The notes under the pieces: generated by a model | What the model was told of the DNA's origin: nothing | The model's input: only the letters and a program-made list of their open reading frames with translations | Database searches by the model: none | Made by a program: the position numbers and the translations under genes | Origin: an uncultured Microbacterium sp. | GTDB lineage: Bacteria; Actinomycetota; Actinomycetes; Actinomycetales; Microbacteriaceae | Length of the DNA stretch: 64,000 nt | Assembly: GCF_900078385.1 (NCBI RefSeq) | Contig: NZ_FLQR01000007.1 | Span: 248,001-312,000, forward strand | Direction: 5' to 3' | Shown: piece by piece, positions 47,755 through 56,835 of the stretch | Layout: every line of letters begins with the position of its first letter | How positions within the stretch are numbered: the first letter of the stretch is position 1

Positions 47755-49203
47755 ATGACTCGCTCCTTCCCCGCGAACTTCCTGTTCGGCGCGGCCACGG
47801 CCGCGTACCAGATCGAGGGCGCCGCGTTCGAGGACGGGCGCCGGGCATCGATCTGGGACGAGTTCAGCCGCCTGCCCGGCGCCGTCATCAACGGCGACAA
47901 CGGCGACATCGCGTGCGACCACTACCACCGGTACCAGGACGACGTCGCGATCATGAAGGACCTGGGCCTGGACACCTACCGGTTCAGCGTGTCGTGGGCG
48001 CGCGTGCGTCCGGACGGCGGGCCGCTGAACCCGAAGGGGCTCGACTTCTACAAGCGCCTCGTCGACGAGCTGCGCGCCGCGGACATCCTGCCGTGGCTGA
48101 CCCTGTACCACTGGGACCTCCCGCAGGCGCTCGAGGAGCGCGGGGGATGGACGGCGCGGGAGACGGCCCACCGGTTCACCGAGTACGCCCTCGACGTGCA
48201 CGACGCGCTGGGCGATCGGGTGGCGAACTGGACGACGCTCAACGAGCCGTGGTGCTCGTCGTTCCTCAGCTACACCGCCGGCATCCACGCCCCCGGGCGG
48301 TACAGCGTGACCGACGGGGTGCTCGCGGCGCACCACCTGATGCTCGGCCACGGTCAGGCCGTGCGCGAGCTGCGTGCCCGGGATGCGTCGTTGAGCCTCG
48401 GCATCACGCTGAACCTCACGGTCGCCGAGCCGGCCGACCCCGCGGATGCCGCCGACCGCGATGCCGCGCGGCGCATCGACGGCCAGTTCAACCGCTGGTT
48501 CCTCGACCCGATCTTCCGCGGCGCGTACCCTGCCGACATCGTCGAGGACATCCGCGCGGTGGATGCCGGTGCCGTCGAGGCGCTGGAGGCGGCGACGCAC
48601 GACGGCGACCTCGCTGTCATCGCGCAGCCGCTGGACGCCCTGGGCGTGAACTACTACCACGGCGAGTTCGTCGGCGGTCAGCCCGACCCGGCGCCGCCGG
48701 CGCCCGGCGATGCGCCGACCGACCGGCGGGCACAGTCGCCGTTCCCCTCGCACGAGGGCATCCACTGGCACGAGCGCGGCCTGCCGCGCACCTCGATGAA
48801 CTGGGAGGTGCAGCCCTCGGGCCTCACCCAGCTGCTCGAGCGGGTGTCGGCGGAGTATGCCGGCCCGGCCGGGACGGCGCTGTACGTCACCGAGAACGGC
48901 GCCGCGTACGACGACGACCTCGTCACGGAGGACGGGGAGCGCCGTGTGCACGATGCCGACCGCGTCGAGTTCCTGCGTGGTCACCTGGGTGCCGTGGTGG
49001 ATGCCGTCGCCGCCGGCGTCGATGTGCGGGGCTACTTCTACTGGTCGCTGCTCGACAACTACGAGTGGGCCTGGGGCTACGAGAAGCGGTTCGGCATCAT
49101 CCGGGTCGACTACGACAGCCAGGAGCGCACCCTCAAGGACAGCGCGCTGGAGTATCGTCGGGTCATCGCCGATCGGGCGATCGACGTCCCCGCAGCAAGG
49201 TAG
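47755..49203 (+). CDS. bglC: GH1 beta-glucosidase (BglC-like)
   Basis: 482 aa, a full GH1 barrel. The N-terminal FLFGAATAAYQIEGA signature, acid/base E164 in TLNEPW, and nucleophile E380 in YVTENGAAYDDD are present, and SLLDNYEWAWGY(E)KRFG completes the substrate site. No signal peptide is seen, so it acts in the cytosol, splitting imported cellobiose or similar beta-glucosides to glucose. The ribosome binding site AGAGGA is 12 bases before the ATG; an in-frame GTG at 47722 would add 11 residues and is less likely. Confidence 0.94.
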   Translation: MTRSFPANFLFGAATAAYQIEGAAFEDGRRASIWDEFSRLPGAVINGDNGDIACDHYHRYQDDVAIMKDLGLDTYRFSVSWARVRPDGGPLNPKGLDFYKRLVDELRAADILPWLTLYHWDLPQALEERGGWTARETAHRFTEYALDVHDALGDRVANWTTLNEPWCSSFLSYTAGIHAPGRYSVTDGVLAAHHLMLGHGQAVRELRARDASLSLGITLNLTVAEPADPADAADRDAARRIDGQFNRWFLDPIFRGAYPADIVEDIRAVDAGAVEALEAATHDGDLAVIAQPLDALGVNYYHGEFVGGQPDPAPPAPGDAPTDRRAQSPFPSHEGIHWHERGLPRTSMNWEVQPSGLTQLLERVSAEYAGPAGTALYVTENGAAYDDDLVTEDGERRVHDADRVEFLRGHLGAVVDAVAAGVDVRGYFYWSLLDNYEWAWGYEKRFGIIRVDYDSQERTLKDSALEYRRVIADRAIDVPAAR

Positions 49204-49212
49204 AGAAGCGCC

Positions 49213-50226
49213 GTGACCATCGAGACCTCGCGCGCAGCCGCCACCATCGAGGAAGTCGCCGCCGTCGCGGGCGTCTCGCGGTCGACGGTGTCGCGCGTGG
49301 TCAACGGCTCGACGGCGGTGAGCCCGGCCGCCCTCGCGGCGGTGCAGAAGGCGATCGCCGAGCTCAACTATGTCCCCAACCGCGCCGCGCGCTCGCTCGC
49401 GAGTCGCGCCACGATGGCCCTGGCGCTCGTCGTCCCCGAGGACACGACACGCTTCTTCGGCGACCCGTTCTTCGCCGCGATCGTGTCGGGGATCAACGCG
49501 CGGCTGAGCCGGTCGGACTACGTGCTGAACCTGATCATCGCGAGCGATGACCCGCGCGACAAGACGACGACGTACGTGCGCAGCGGCGCCGTCGACGGCG
49601 CGATCGTCGTGTCGCACCACACGAGCGACACGTTCATCGACCGGATCGCCGCGGCCGTCCCCGTCGTCTACGGCGGTCGTCCGGTGCGTGAGAGGGAGCA
49701 CGACTACTACGTCGACGTGGACAACCTCGCCGGCGCCCGCACGGCGACCGAGTACCTGATCTCGAAGGGGCACCGCCGGATCGCGACCATCACCGGCCCC
49801 CTCACGATGCCCGCGGGCATCGACCGGCTGGCCGGCTTCCGCGAGGTGCTCGCCGAAGCGGGTCTCGAGGAGGTCGCCGTCGAGGACGGGAACTTCACGG
49901 CCGACGGCGGCGCCGCCGCGATGCAGCGGATCCTCGCGACCGGGGCGGAGTTCGACGCGCTCTTCATCGCGAGCGATCTCATGGCGCGGGGCGCGCTCGC
50001 CTCGCTGGGCCGTGCGGGCCGCCGGGTGCCCGACGATGTCGCGATCATCGGCTTCGACGACTCGCCGGTTGCGACGAGCGTGCGCCCGAACCTCACGACG
50101 ATGCGCCAGCCGTCGCACGCGCAGGGCGAGCGGATGGCCGATGTCCTGCTGTCGATCCTGGCCGGCCGCAAGCCGCCGCACGTGACGATCCTCGAGACCG
50201 AGCTGATCGTCCGCGACTCGGCCTGA
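49213..50226 (+). CDS. cebR: LacI-family regulator (CebR-like)
   Basis: 337 aa, GTG start. The HTH TIEEVAAVAGVSRSTVSRVVNGSTAVSP is followed by a hinge helix at NRAARSLASRATMAL. The sensor domain has DALFIASDLMARGAL, DDVAIIGFDDSPVATSVRP and LTTMRQPSHAQGERM, typical of CebR/BglR regulators. It lies 9 bases after bglC, so it is in the operon. The three CebR-type boxes upstream of cebE are its obvious targets, with cellobiose-like sugars as expected inducers. Confidence 0.92.
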   Translation: MTIETSRAAATIEEVAAVAGVSRSTVSRVVNGSTAVSPAALAAVQKAIAELNYVPNRAARSLASRATMALALVVPEDTTRFFGDPFFAAIVSGINARLSRSDYVLNLIIASDDPRDKTTTYVRSGAVDGAIVVSHHTSDTFIDRIAAAVPVVYGGRPVREREHDYYVDVDNLAGARTATEYLISKGHRRIATITGPLTMPAGIDRLAGFREVLAEAGLEEVAVEDGNFTADGGAAAMQRILATGAEFDALFIASDLMARGALASLGRAGRRVPDDVAIIGFDDSPVATSVRPNLTTMRQPSHAQGERMADVLLSILAGRKPPHVTILETELIVRDSA

Positions 50227-50312
50227 CGTCGCGCGCGGCGCACCGAGTCCTGCAGTTCGTACGTGGATGACGTGGCGCGGGCGCCGCGGGCGCCGCGGAG
50301 GGTACTGACGCA

Positions 50313-50359
50313 CGGATGCCGGGGCCGCCGCTCGTGGGAGCTGCGGACCCCGGCATCCG
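50313..50359. terminator. Bidirectional terminator built from GGATGCC repeats
   Basis: CGGATGCCGGGG (50313-50324) and CCCCGGCATCCG (50348-50359) form a perfect 12-bp stem between the convergent cebR and permease genes. Both arms contain the GGATGCC word that is frequent across the window. Confidence 0.7.
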
Positions 50360-50377
50360 ACTGAACGTTCCTGCGGG

Positions 50378-51718
50378 TTACTGCGGGTCGCCGCCCAGCG
50401 GTCCGATGGGGACGATGGGCCCGCCGTCGTCGGCGCCGGTCTTGCGCGCCCGCGCGATCGCGTTGCCGAGGTGGTAGATGACGAGGGCTGCGACGGTGCC
50501 GAGGACGATGCCGCCGAAGGTGAGCGCGCCCCAGTTCATCGAGTAGCCCGCGATGGCGAGGACGAACGAGACGGCGACGGTGTACTGGTTCACGGGACGT
50601 GAGAAGTCGACCTGGTTGTCGACCCAGATCTTGATGCCGATGACGCCGATGAGTCCGTAGAGGGCCGTCGTGACGCCGCCGATGACACCGCCGGGGACGG
50701 TGAAGAGGATCGCGCCGATCTTCGGCGAGAAGGCCAGGATGATGGCGATCGCGCCGGCGACCCAGTAGACGGCCGTCGAGTAGATGCGGGTCGCGGCCAT
50801 GACGCCGATGTTCTCGCCGTAGGTCGTCGTCGCCGAGCCGCCGAAGCCGCCCGCGAGGGTCGTGGCGAGGCCGTCGGCGATGAGGGCGCGACCGGTCTGC
50901 TTGTTGACCGACGGGTCGGCCGCCATGGTGGCGACGCCGCGGACGTGTCCGACGTTCTCGGCGACGAGCACCAGGACGACGGGGAGGAACATCGGCACGA
51001 GGCCCCAGGCGACGCCGTCACCGAACGCGGGCAGGTGGAACTGCGGCAGCCCCACCCAGTCGGCCTCGGCCACGGCGGTGAAGTCGACCTCGCCGAGGAA
51101 CAGCGCGGCGATGTAGCCGACGACGACGCCGAGGAAGATCGAGATGCGGCCGAGGAAGCCGCGGAAGAAGACGCTGAAGAGGATCGTCGCGGCGAGCGTG
51201 ATGATGCCGAGGACCGGCTGCAGCTTGAAGTTGTTCCAGGCGGCGGGGGCGAGGTTGAAGCCGATGAGGGCGACGATGGCGCCGGCCACGACGGGCGGCA
51301 TCAGCTTCTCGATCCAGCCGGTGCCGAACGCCTGCACGACGAATCCGACCGCGGCCAGCAGGACACCCGCGACGACGACGCCGACGAGGGCCTGACCGAT
51401 GGCCTCCGGCGTGTCCAGCGGCTTGCCGCCGTTGAGCGCCGTGATGGGGGCGATGAACGCGAACGATGACCCCAGGTAGCTGGGAAGTCGGTTCTGGGTG
51501 ATGAGAAGGAACAGGAGGGTGCCGAGACCCGAGAACAGCAGGGTCGTCGAGACGGGGAAGCCGGTCAGCAGCGGCACGAGGAAGGTCGCGCCGAACATGG
51601 CGACGACGTGCTGCGCGCCGACGGCGATCGTGCCGGGCCAGCTCAGGCGCTCGCCGGGCTTGACGACGGCGCCGGGCGCGACGTGGTTGCCGTCGCCGTG
51701 CAGGGTCCAGATGGGCAT
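50378..51718 (-). CDS. Uracil/xanthine-type nucleobase permease (NCS2)
   Basis: 446 aa with about fourteen transmembrane helices. The N terminus WTLHGDGNHVAPGAVVKPGERLSWPGTIAVGAQHVVAMFGATFLVP is typical of UraA/RutG-like NCS2 proteins. The substrate motif is in VLVAENVGHVRGVA and GFGGSATTTYGENIGVMA, the latter being the uracil-permease form. It imports uracil or a related base with protons. GAGGAG lies 8 bases before the ATG and a possible -10 TAGGGT at 51761-51766. It is next to purC but probably transcribed alone. Confidence 0.9.
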   Translation of the reverse strand: MPIWTLHGDGNHVAPGAVVKPGERLSWPGTIAVGAQHVVAMFGATFLVPLLTGFPVSTTLLFSGLGTLLFLLITQNRLPSYLGSSFAFIAPITALNGGKPLDTPEAIGQALVGVVVAGVLLAAVGFVVQAFGTGWIEKLMPPVVAGAIVALIGFNLAPAAWNNFKLQPVLGIITLAATILFSVFFRGFLGRISIFLGVVVGYIAALFLGEVDFTAVAEADWVGLPQFHLPAFGDGVAWGLVPMFLPVVLVLVAENVGHVRGVATMAADPSVNKQTGRALIADGLATTLAGGFGGSATTTYGENIGVMAATRIYSTAVYWVAGAIAIILAFSPKIGAILFTVPGGVIGGVTTALYGLIGVIGIKIWVDNQVDFSRPVNQYTVAVSFVLAIAGYSMNWGALTFGGIVLGTVAALVIYHLGNAIARARKTGADDGGPIVPIGPLGGDPQ

Positions 51719-51803
51719 GGGTGTGCTCCTCGGAATCGGGTGGGGGGGGGTGCTGCTGTCACCCTACTCTGGGAGTTCCCTGGGAGCCGCGAAACCCGCC
51801 CGG

Positions 51804-52748
51804 TCAGGCCGAGGTGAGGCGCTCGAGGAGTTCGCGGTACTTGGCGCTCGTCTGGTCGACGATCTCGGACGGCAGGACGGGCGCGGTTCCCTTCTTGTCC
51901 CAGTGCGCGGCGAGCCAGTCGCGGACGATCTGCTTGTCGAAGCTGGCCATGCGCTCGGTGGGGGTCGCACCGGTGCGCCAGGTCTCGGCATCCCAGTAGC
52001 GGGACGAGTCGCTCGTGAGGACCTCGTCGGCGAGGGTCAGGACGCCCTCGTCGTCGAGGCCGAATTCGAACTTCGTGTCGGCCAGGATGAGTCCGCGCGT
52101 CTCGGCCGTCGCGGCCGCGCGCGCGTAGATCTCCAGGGAGGCGTCGCGCAGCTGCGCCGCCAGGTCGGCGCCGACCAGCTCGGCGGTCTGCTCGTAGGAG
52201 ATGTTCTCGTCGTGCTGGCCCATCGGCGCCTTGAACGCGGGCGTGAAGATGGGCTCCGGCAGGCGGTCGCCGTTGCCGAGCCCTTCGGGAAGCGGGATGC
52301 CGCAGACGGTCCCGCTCCCCTGGTACTCCGCCCAGCCGGAGCCGGTGAGGTACCCGCGCACGACGCACTCGACGGGCTGCATCGCGAGGGACTTGACGAC
52401 CATCGCGCGGCCGGCGACGGCGTCAGGGATGAGCCGGCGCACGTCGTCTGCGGTGTTCGCGACGCCGTCGGCGCCGAGGGTCAGCTCATGGGAGGCGGCG
52501 AGGTGGTTCGGGATGCGGATGCCCCCGTCGGCGCCGGAGAGCTGGTCGAACCACCACAGGCTGAGTGTGGTCAGCAACGTGCCCTTGCCGGGGATGCCGG
52601 GCTCGAGAACGACGTCGAACGCGCTCACGCGGTCGCTCGCGACGACGAGCATGCGGTCGGTGCTGCCGTCGTCCGGCCGGTAGAGGTCACGGACCTTTCC
52701 GGAGTAGACATGGGTCCAGCCGGGCAGGGGGAGGGCGGCATCCGTCAC
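51804..52748 (-). CDS. purC: SAICAR synthase
   Basis: 314 aa, the longer PurC form. HVYSGKVRDLYRP at residues ~13-25, SDRVSAFDVVLEPGIPGKGTLLTTLSLWWF, and the GSGWAEYQGSGTVCGIPLPEGL and LILADTKFEFGLD regions are conserved. It joins CAIR and aspartate in de novo purine synthesis. The GTG start lies 6 bases after GATAAT, another leaderless case. It is monocistronic, between the nucleobase permease and an HNH protein. Confidence 0.96.
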   Translation of the reverse strand: MTDAALPLPGWTHVYSGKVRDLYRPDDGSTDRMLVVASDRVSAFDVVLEPGIPGKGTLLTTLSLWWFDQLSGADGGIRIPNHLAASHELTLGADGVANTADDVRRLIPDAVAGRAMVVKSLAMQPVECVVRGYLTGSGWAEYQGSGTVCGIPLPEGLGNGDRLPEPIFTPAFKAPMGQHDENISYEQTAELVGADLAAQLRDASLEIYARAAATAETRGLILADTKFEFGLDDEGVLTLADEVLTSDSSRYWDAETWRTGATPTERMASFDKQIVRDWLAAHWDKKGTAPVLPSEIVDQTSAKYRELLERLTSA

Positions 52749-52754
52749 CTGCCC

Positions 52755-52760
52755 ATTATC
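52755..52760 (-). promoter_or_regulatory. Leaderless -10 hexamer GATAAT (purC)
   Basis: GATAAT on the minus strand, 6 bases before GTG 52748. It is one base from the TATAAT consensus. Confidence 0.6.
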
Positions 52761-52857
52761 GACTGTGGCGCGGGTGACCTCGTCATCGCCGATCCATAGC
52801 CGAACCGAGCGGGACCCGAATCTCGGCCACAGCCCGGGCAGAGTCCTCCCCCGCGCG

Positions 52858-54189
52858 TCAGCTGACGAGGTCGTAGCGCGCGCGGCCGCCGAGTCGCGGT
52901 CGCCTCATCGGATCCAGCCACGATGGCGGAACGAACCACACCTTCGCCGCGATCCCCGTGCCCTCGATGCGGATCTCCCATCCGTCGTCGTGGATGCGGT
53001 GATGGCAGGCCGTGCACAGCAGGATCCCGTTGCCGAGATCGGTCGGGCCCCGATCTCGCGCCCACCACCGGATGTGGTGCACGATGCAGCGCGCCGGGGG
53101 AGCGCCGCAGGATGCGCAGCCCCCGTCACGCTCGCCGAGGGCGAGCTTCTGGGCCGTCGTGAAGAGGCGCTTGGCGCGTCCCCAGTCGAGGATGTCGCCG
53201 TCGCCGCCGAGGACGCACGGGATGACGTCGGCATCCGCCGCCATCCGCCGATCAGCCGCTGCCGAGAGCGGCTGATCGATCCCGTCGACCGTCGCCGTGC
53301 CGACTCCCTCGACGAGGGTCTCGAGAGTCATCCGCACGATCACCGTGGTCGTGGGCAGGGTCGGCAGCTGCGGGCACCCGAGGGCGTGCCGGCAGAGGTC
53401 GCCGAGCGCGTCGGCCTGCATCTGCCGTATCGACCGCTGGTCGGCCTCCACATCGTCGGCGTGCTCGTTGCGACGCACGGCCGCGGTCACGAGTCCTTCG
53501 ATGGCGGCTGTGACCGGCGCCGCCGTCTCCGGGTCGAGCCGCGCCGTCAGGAGGACCATGCCGTCGCGCTCGTGAATGAGCAGTGATCGGTCGGCGCGCA
53601 GCTCCGCCTCGCGCGGCTCGACGCCGTCGGGATCGAGGATCGCCTCGGCACGAACGAGGAGCTTCTGCAGCTCGTCGGGGCGCAGGCCCGGGGCTGCCGC
53701 GACGAGCCGTCGCTCCATCTCGGCGAGCTCGCGGTGATCGGCGCGCACGGCGACGCGGTCGAGCAGGGTAACGATGGCCGACGACCCGGAGACGCCGATC
53801 GCACCGGCGTGCAGAGCCTCCGCGACGTGGGGGTGCTTCGCGGGGAGCGACTCACCTGTCAGCGCGCGACGAGGGGCCGTGGCCTCGCCTACCTGCACGA
53901 TCCTGATCGCATCGCCGACCGTCGTCCCGGTCGTCGCCGCGATGAGTGTCGCAGGGGTGCGGAAGCCCTGCGCGCGGGCCAGCGAGTCACGGCCGAGTTC
54001 GGCGCGCGACTGCCGTGCGATCTCGGCGGCGACGGGGGCGAACGCGGCATCCACGTGGCGCTTGAGCGCTCCGAAGGCGTCGTTCACGGCGATCAGCTCG
54101 CCCGGCGTCAGCGCCTCCGGCGCGCGACCGCCACCGGCGGCGGTCAGCGCCGCGAGCGCCTCCGCGATGCCGATGAGGGTGTCTGCCAT
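52858..54189 (-). CDS. DUF222 / HNH endonuclease domain protein (13E12-type)
   Basis: 443 aa. The N-terminal two thirds is a DUF222 region (GFRTPATLIAATTGTTVGDA, then LRPDELQKLL). The C-terminal HNH nuclease is intact: CASCGAPPARCIVHHIRWWARDRGPTDLGNGILLCTACHHRIHDDGWEI, with paired Cys and the HH and H residues of the active site. These 13E12-repeat proteins are numerous in Actinobacteria and often considered mobile or associated with mobile DNA, but no repeat, integrase or direct flank is visible here. The ATG lies 7 bases after TAATGT. Upstream DNA is unusually AT-rich for the window. Confidence 0.9.
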   Translation of the reverse strand: MADTLIGIAEALAALTAAGGGRAPEALTPGELIAVNDAFGALKRHVDAAFAPVAAEIARQSRAELGRDSLARAQGFRTPATLIAATTGTTVGDAIRIVQVGEATAPRRALTGESLPAKHPHVAEALHAGAIGVSGSSAIVTLLDRVAVRADHRELAEMERRLVAAAPGLRPDELQKLLVRAEAILDPDGVEPREAELRADRSLLIHERDGMVLLTARLDPETAAPVTAAIEGLVTAAVRRNEHADDVEADQRSIRQMQADALGDLCRHALGCPQLPTLPTTTVIVRMTLETLVEGVGTATVDGIDQPLSAAADRRMAADADVIPCVLGGDGDILDWGRAKRLFTTAQKLALGERDGGCASCGAPPARCIVHHIRWWARDRGPTDLGNGILLCTACHHRIHDDGWEIRIEGTGIAAKVWFVPPSWLDPMRRPRLGGRARYDLVS

Positions 54190-54196
54190 GGATCCG

Positions 54197-54202
54197 ACAT
54201 TA
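54197..54202 (-). promoter_or_regulatory. Leaderless -10 hexamer TAATGT (HNH gene)
   Basis: TAATGT on the minus strand, 7 bases before ATG 54189. It lies within one of two CGACATT repeats (54195-54201 and 54214-54220). Confidence 0.5.
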
Positions 54203-54321
54203 GAACATAGCTACGACATTCAGGGTGCGCGTGCGGGTTCGTGTGGACAGGTCGCGTGAGACTCGCGATGTGGAGGAGATGCGATCCGCGCGCCCGGCGA
54301 CAGCGATGCGCGACCCAACCG

Positions 54322-54654
54322 CTACGGCGTCATCCCCTCCACGAACGCGAACGCCTCGTCGACGATCGGCCGCCAGAGATCCGCCCGCTCCGGACCGACG
54401 AAAGCCCATTCGCGCATCGCGCGCTCTCGCATGACCATGCGCTCCGCGACGCCCGCCGCTTCGAGCTCCGTCACGCGCGCTTCCGGCAGCTTGGCGATCA
54501 GACCGCCGCGGTGGCCGACGAACGCGAAGACCTTGCCCCTGATCCGCAGGCCCTCGCTGCCGAACATCGGCCCGATGTCCACGCCATCCCGTCCCAGGTA
54601 GGCGTCGGCGATCGGATCGAAGAGCGCTCGGGCGCGTGCACCGTCATCCGTCAT
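54322..54654 (-). CDS. TfoX/Sxy N-terminal domain protein
   Basis: 110 aa consisting only of a TfoX-N domain: DIGPMFGSEGLRIRGKVFAFVGHRGGLIAKLPEARVTEL (residues ~26-64) is the recognisable core. In Proteobacteria TfoX/Sxy activates competence genes, but stand-alone short forms in Actinobacteria have no proven role. Start ATG at 54654; it is divergent from the padR gene across a 61-base gap that contains the PadR palindrome. Confidence 0.85.
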   Translation of the reverse strand: MTDDGARARALFDPIADAYLGRDGVDIGPMFGSEGLRIRGKVFAFVGHRGGLIAKLPEARVTELEAAGVAERMVMRERAMREWAFVGPERADLWRPIVDEAFAFVEGMTP

Positions 54655-54688
54655 GCCCGCACGATAGCCGCACCCGCCGACGCGGGGT

Positions 54689-54706
54689 ATAGTCCATCTG
54701 GACTAT
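54689..54706. promoter_or_regulatory. Likely PadR operator
   Basis: ATAGTCCA-TC-TGGACTAT, a perfect inverted repeat with 8-base arms. It overlaps a TATAGT -10 (54688-54693) and ends 10 bases before the padR ATG. Confidence 0.7.
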
Positions 54707-54715
54707 TGGAGCAGG

Positions 54716-55345
54716 ATGCCGGATTCCCACACACGTCTCACCCCGCTGGCCGTCGTCGTGCTGGGGCTGCTGCGCGAGGGCGACATGCATCCGTACGAGA
54801 TGCGGCGGCTCATCCGCGAGCGCCGGGACGACCGCCTCGTCAGCGTCGCGAACGGCACGTTCTATCACGCCGTGGGGCGGCTCGAGCGGGATGGGCTCAT
54901 CGTGGCCGTCGGCGTCGACCGGCACGGCAGCCGCCCGGAGCGCACCACCTACGCGCTGACGGATGCCGGCCGCGCGGCATCGGTCGCCTGGATCCGCCGC
55001 GAGCTGCCGCGCATCGACAACCTCCTCGAGTTCCGCGTCGCGCTCGCCGAGGCGCACGTCCTGCCCCGGCCGGATGCGACGCACCTGCTCACCCGTCGCC
55101 GTGCGGAGCTCACCGCGCATCGCGAGGACCTCCGCGCCGGCCTCGCCGCCGCGGACGGCCGCGGCGTGCCCTTCCAGTTCCTCGTCGAGCTCGACCGCGA
55201 GGTCGCCCTGCTCGACGCCGACCTCGTGTGGCTCGACACCCTCCTCGCGCGGCTCGCCGACCCCGGCACCGCCTGGGGCGTCCACGAGCTCCCCGCCGCC
55301 ACGCGGGACACCCTCACCGCCTACCGAGAAAGCGTGCTTTCATGA
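54716..55345 (+). CDS. PadR-family transcriptional regulator
   Basis: 209 aa. The PadR winged helix is at residues ~8-80 (LTPLAVVVLGLLREGDMHPYEMRRLIRERRDDRLVSVANGTFYHAVGRLERDGLI). The C-terminal helical part with DREVALLDADLVWLDTLLARL is the Vir_act_alpha_C-like dimerisation region. Such repressors usually control a neighbouring drug exporter; here the MFS gene follows with a 4-base overlap. The palindrome over its own promoter supports autorepression. Confidence 0.92.
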   Translation: MPDSHTRLTPLAVVVLGLLREGDMHPYEMRRLIRERRDDRLVSVANGTFYHAVGRLERDGLIVAVGVDRHGSRPERTTYALTDAGRAASVAWIRRELPRIDNLLEFRVALAEAHVLPRPDATHLLTRRRAELTAHREDLRAGLAAADGRGVPFQFLVELDREVALLDADLVWLDTLLARLADPGTAWGVHELPAATRDTLTAYRESVLS

Positions 55346-56826
55346 CCGACCCCGCCACCCGCACCGCTCCGCGCGGGGCACCGCCCGCACCCGCCCGCAA
55401 CCCCTGGCCCGCACTCTGGGCGCTCGTGATCGGGTTCTTCATGATCCTGGTCGACACCACGATCGTGTCGGTGGCGAACCCGGCGATCAAGGCGGCCCTC
55501 GACCCCGACTCGGGGAACCTCGACAACGTCGTGTGGGTCACCTCGGCCTACCTTCTCGCGTACGCCGTGCCGCTGCTGATCACGGGCCGCCTCGGCGACC
55601 GCTTCGGCCCGCGCCGCGTCTACCTCGTCGGACTCGCCGTGTTCACGCTGGCCTCGCTCGGCTGTGGTCTCTCCTCGTCGCTCGAGATGCTGATCGGCAT
55701 GCGCGCCGTGCAGGGTCTCGGCGCGGCCATGATGACGCCGCAGACGATGGCGGTCATCACCCGCACGTTCCCGCCGGAGCGCCGCGGCGCGGCGATGGGG
55801 CTCTGGGGCGCGACCTCCGGTGTCGCGATGCTCGTCGGCCCGCTGGCCGGCGGCTTCCTCGTGGACGGCCTCGGCTGGGAGTGGATCTTCTTCGTCAACA
55901 TCCCCGTCGGCATCATCGGCTTCGTCCTGGCCTGGATCCTCGTGCCCGAGCTCGAGACGCACGCGCACCGGTTCGACATCGTCGGCGTCGTCCTGAGCGC
56001 GATCGCGCTGTTCCTGATCGTCTTCGGCCTGCAGGAGGCGGAGCACTACGACTGGGCTCCGTGGGTGTGGGCGCTCATCATCGGCGGTGTCGTCGTGCTC
56101 GCCGGGTTCGTCTGGCAGCAGTTCCGCACGCGGAGCGAGCCGCTCGTGCCGATGTCGCTCTTCCACAACCGGAACTTCTCAGTGTCGGGCATCGGCATCG
56201 TCACCGTCGGGTTCATGGCCTCGGGGATGGCGCTGCCCCTCATGTTCTTCTTGCAGCTCGCCCGCGGACTGACGCCCACCGAGTCGGCCCTCCTCCTCGT
56301 GCCGATGGCGCTCGCCGCCGGTGTGCTCTCGCCGCTCGCGGGCCGGCTCCTCGACCGCGTCGACCCCCGCGTCATCCTCGTCCCGGGCCTCCTCGTCGCC
56401 GCCGTCGCCCTCGTCTGGTACGCGCTGCTGATGAACACCGGGACCGAGATCTGGATGTTCCTGCTGCCGTCGTTCCTCCTGGGCGCAGGGCAGGCCGGCA
56501 TGTGGGGACCGCTCGCGACCACCGCGACGCGCGAACTCGACCCGCGGCTCGCGGGCGCCGCATCCGGCGTCTACAACACGATGCGGACGGTCGGCTCGGT
56601 GATCGGCTCGGCCTCGATCGCGGTGCTCATGCAGAGCCGCCTCGAGGCGAACCTTCCGGGCGCGGGCGACGCGGAGGTCGGCTTCGGCTCCGGCACGCTG
56701 CCGGACTTCGTGGCCGACGGCTTCTCCACCGCGATGGCGCAGGCGACCCTGCTGCCCGCCGCAGCCCTGCTCGTCGGCGCGGTGGCCGTCCTGTTCCTGC
56801 GCCGCCCGGCGCACCTCGAGCGCTGA
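55342..56826 (+). CDS. MFS drug exporter, DHA2 (14-TMS) family
   Basis: 494 aa with about fourteen transmembrane helices. Motif A is RLGDRFGPRRV. The antiporter motif C is seen in GVAMLVGPLAGG, and the first helix has the conserved ILVDTTIVSVANPAI. These are EmrB/QacA-type proton-driven multidrug exporters. It is coupled to padR by ATGA and almost certainly under its control. The substrate is unknown. Confidence 0.92.
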   Translation: MTDPATRTAPRGAPPAPARNPWPALWALVIGFFMILVDTTIVSVANPAIKAALDPDSGNLDNVVWVTSAYLLAYAVPLLITGRLGDRFGPRRVYLVGLAVFTLASLGCGLSSSLEMLIGMRAVQGLGAAMMTPQTMAVITRTFPPERRGAAMGLWGATSGVAMLVGPLAGGFLVDGLGWEWIFFVNIPVGIIGFVLAWILVPELETHAHRFDIVGVVLSAIALFLIVFGLQEAEHYDWAPWVWALIIGGVVVLAGFVWQQFRTRSEPLVPMSLFHNRNFSVSGIGIVTVGFMASGMALPLMFFLQLARGLTPTESALLLVPMALAAGVLSPLAGRLLDRVDPRVILVPGLLVAAVALVWYALLMNTGTEIWMFLLPSFLLGAGQAGMWGPLATTATRELDPRLAGAASGVYNTMRTVGSVIGSASIAVLMQSRLEANLPGAGDAEVGFGSGTLPDFVADGFSTAMAQATLLPAAALLVGAVAVLFLRRPAHLER

Positions 56827-56835
56827 GCCCCGCGG

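Noticed and set aside
51719..51803. Purine or xanthine riboswitch before the nucleobase permease
   Set aside because: The leader after the likely -10 is only about 45 bases and lacks the conserved loops.
54200..54220. SOS (LexA) box before the HNH gene
   Set aside because: Only a GAACAT half-site is present; the GTTC half at the right spacing is missing.
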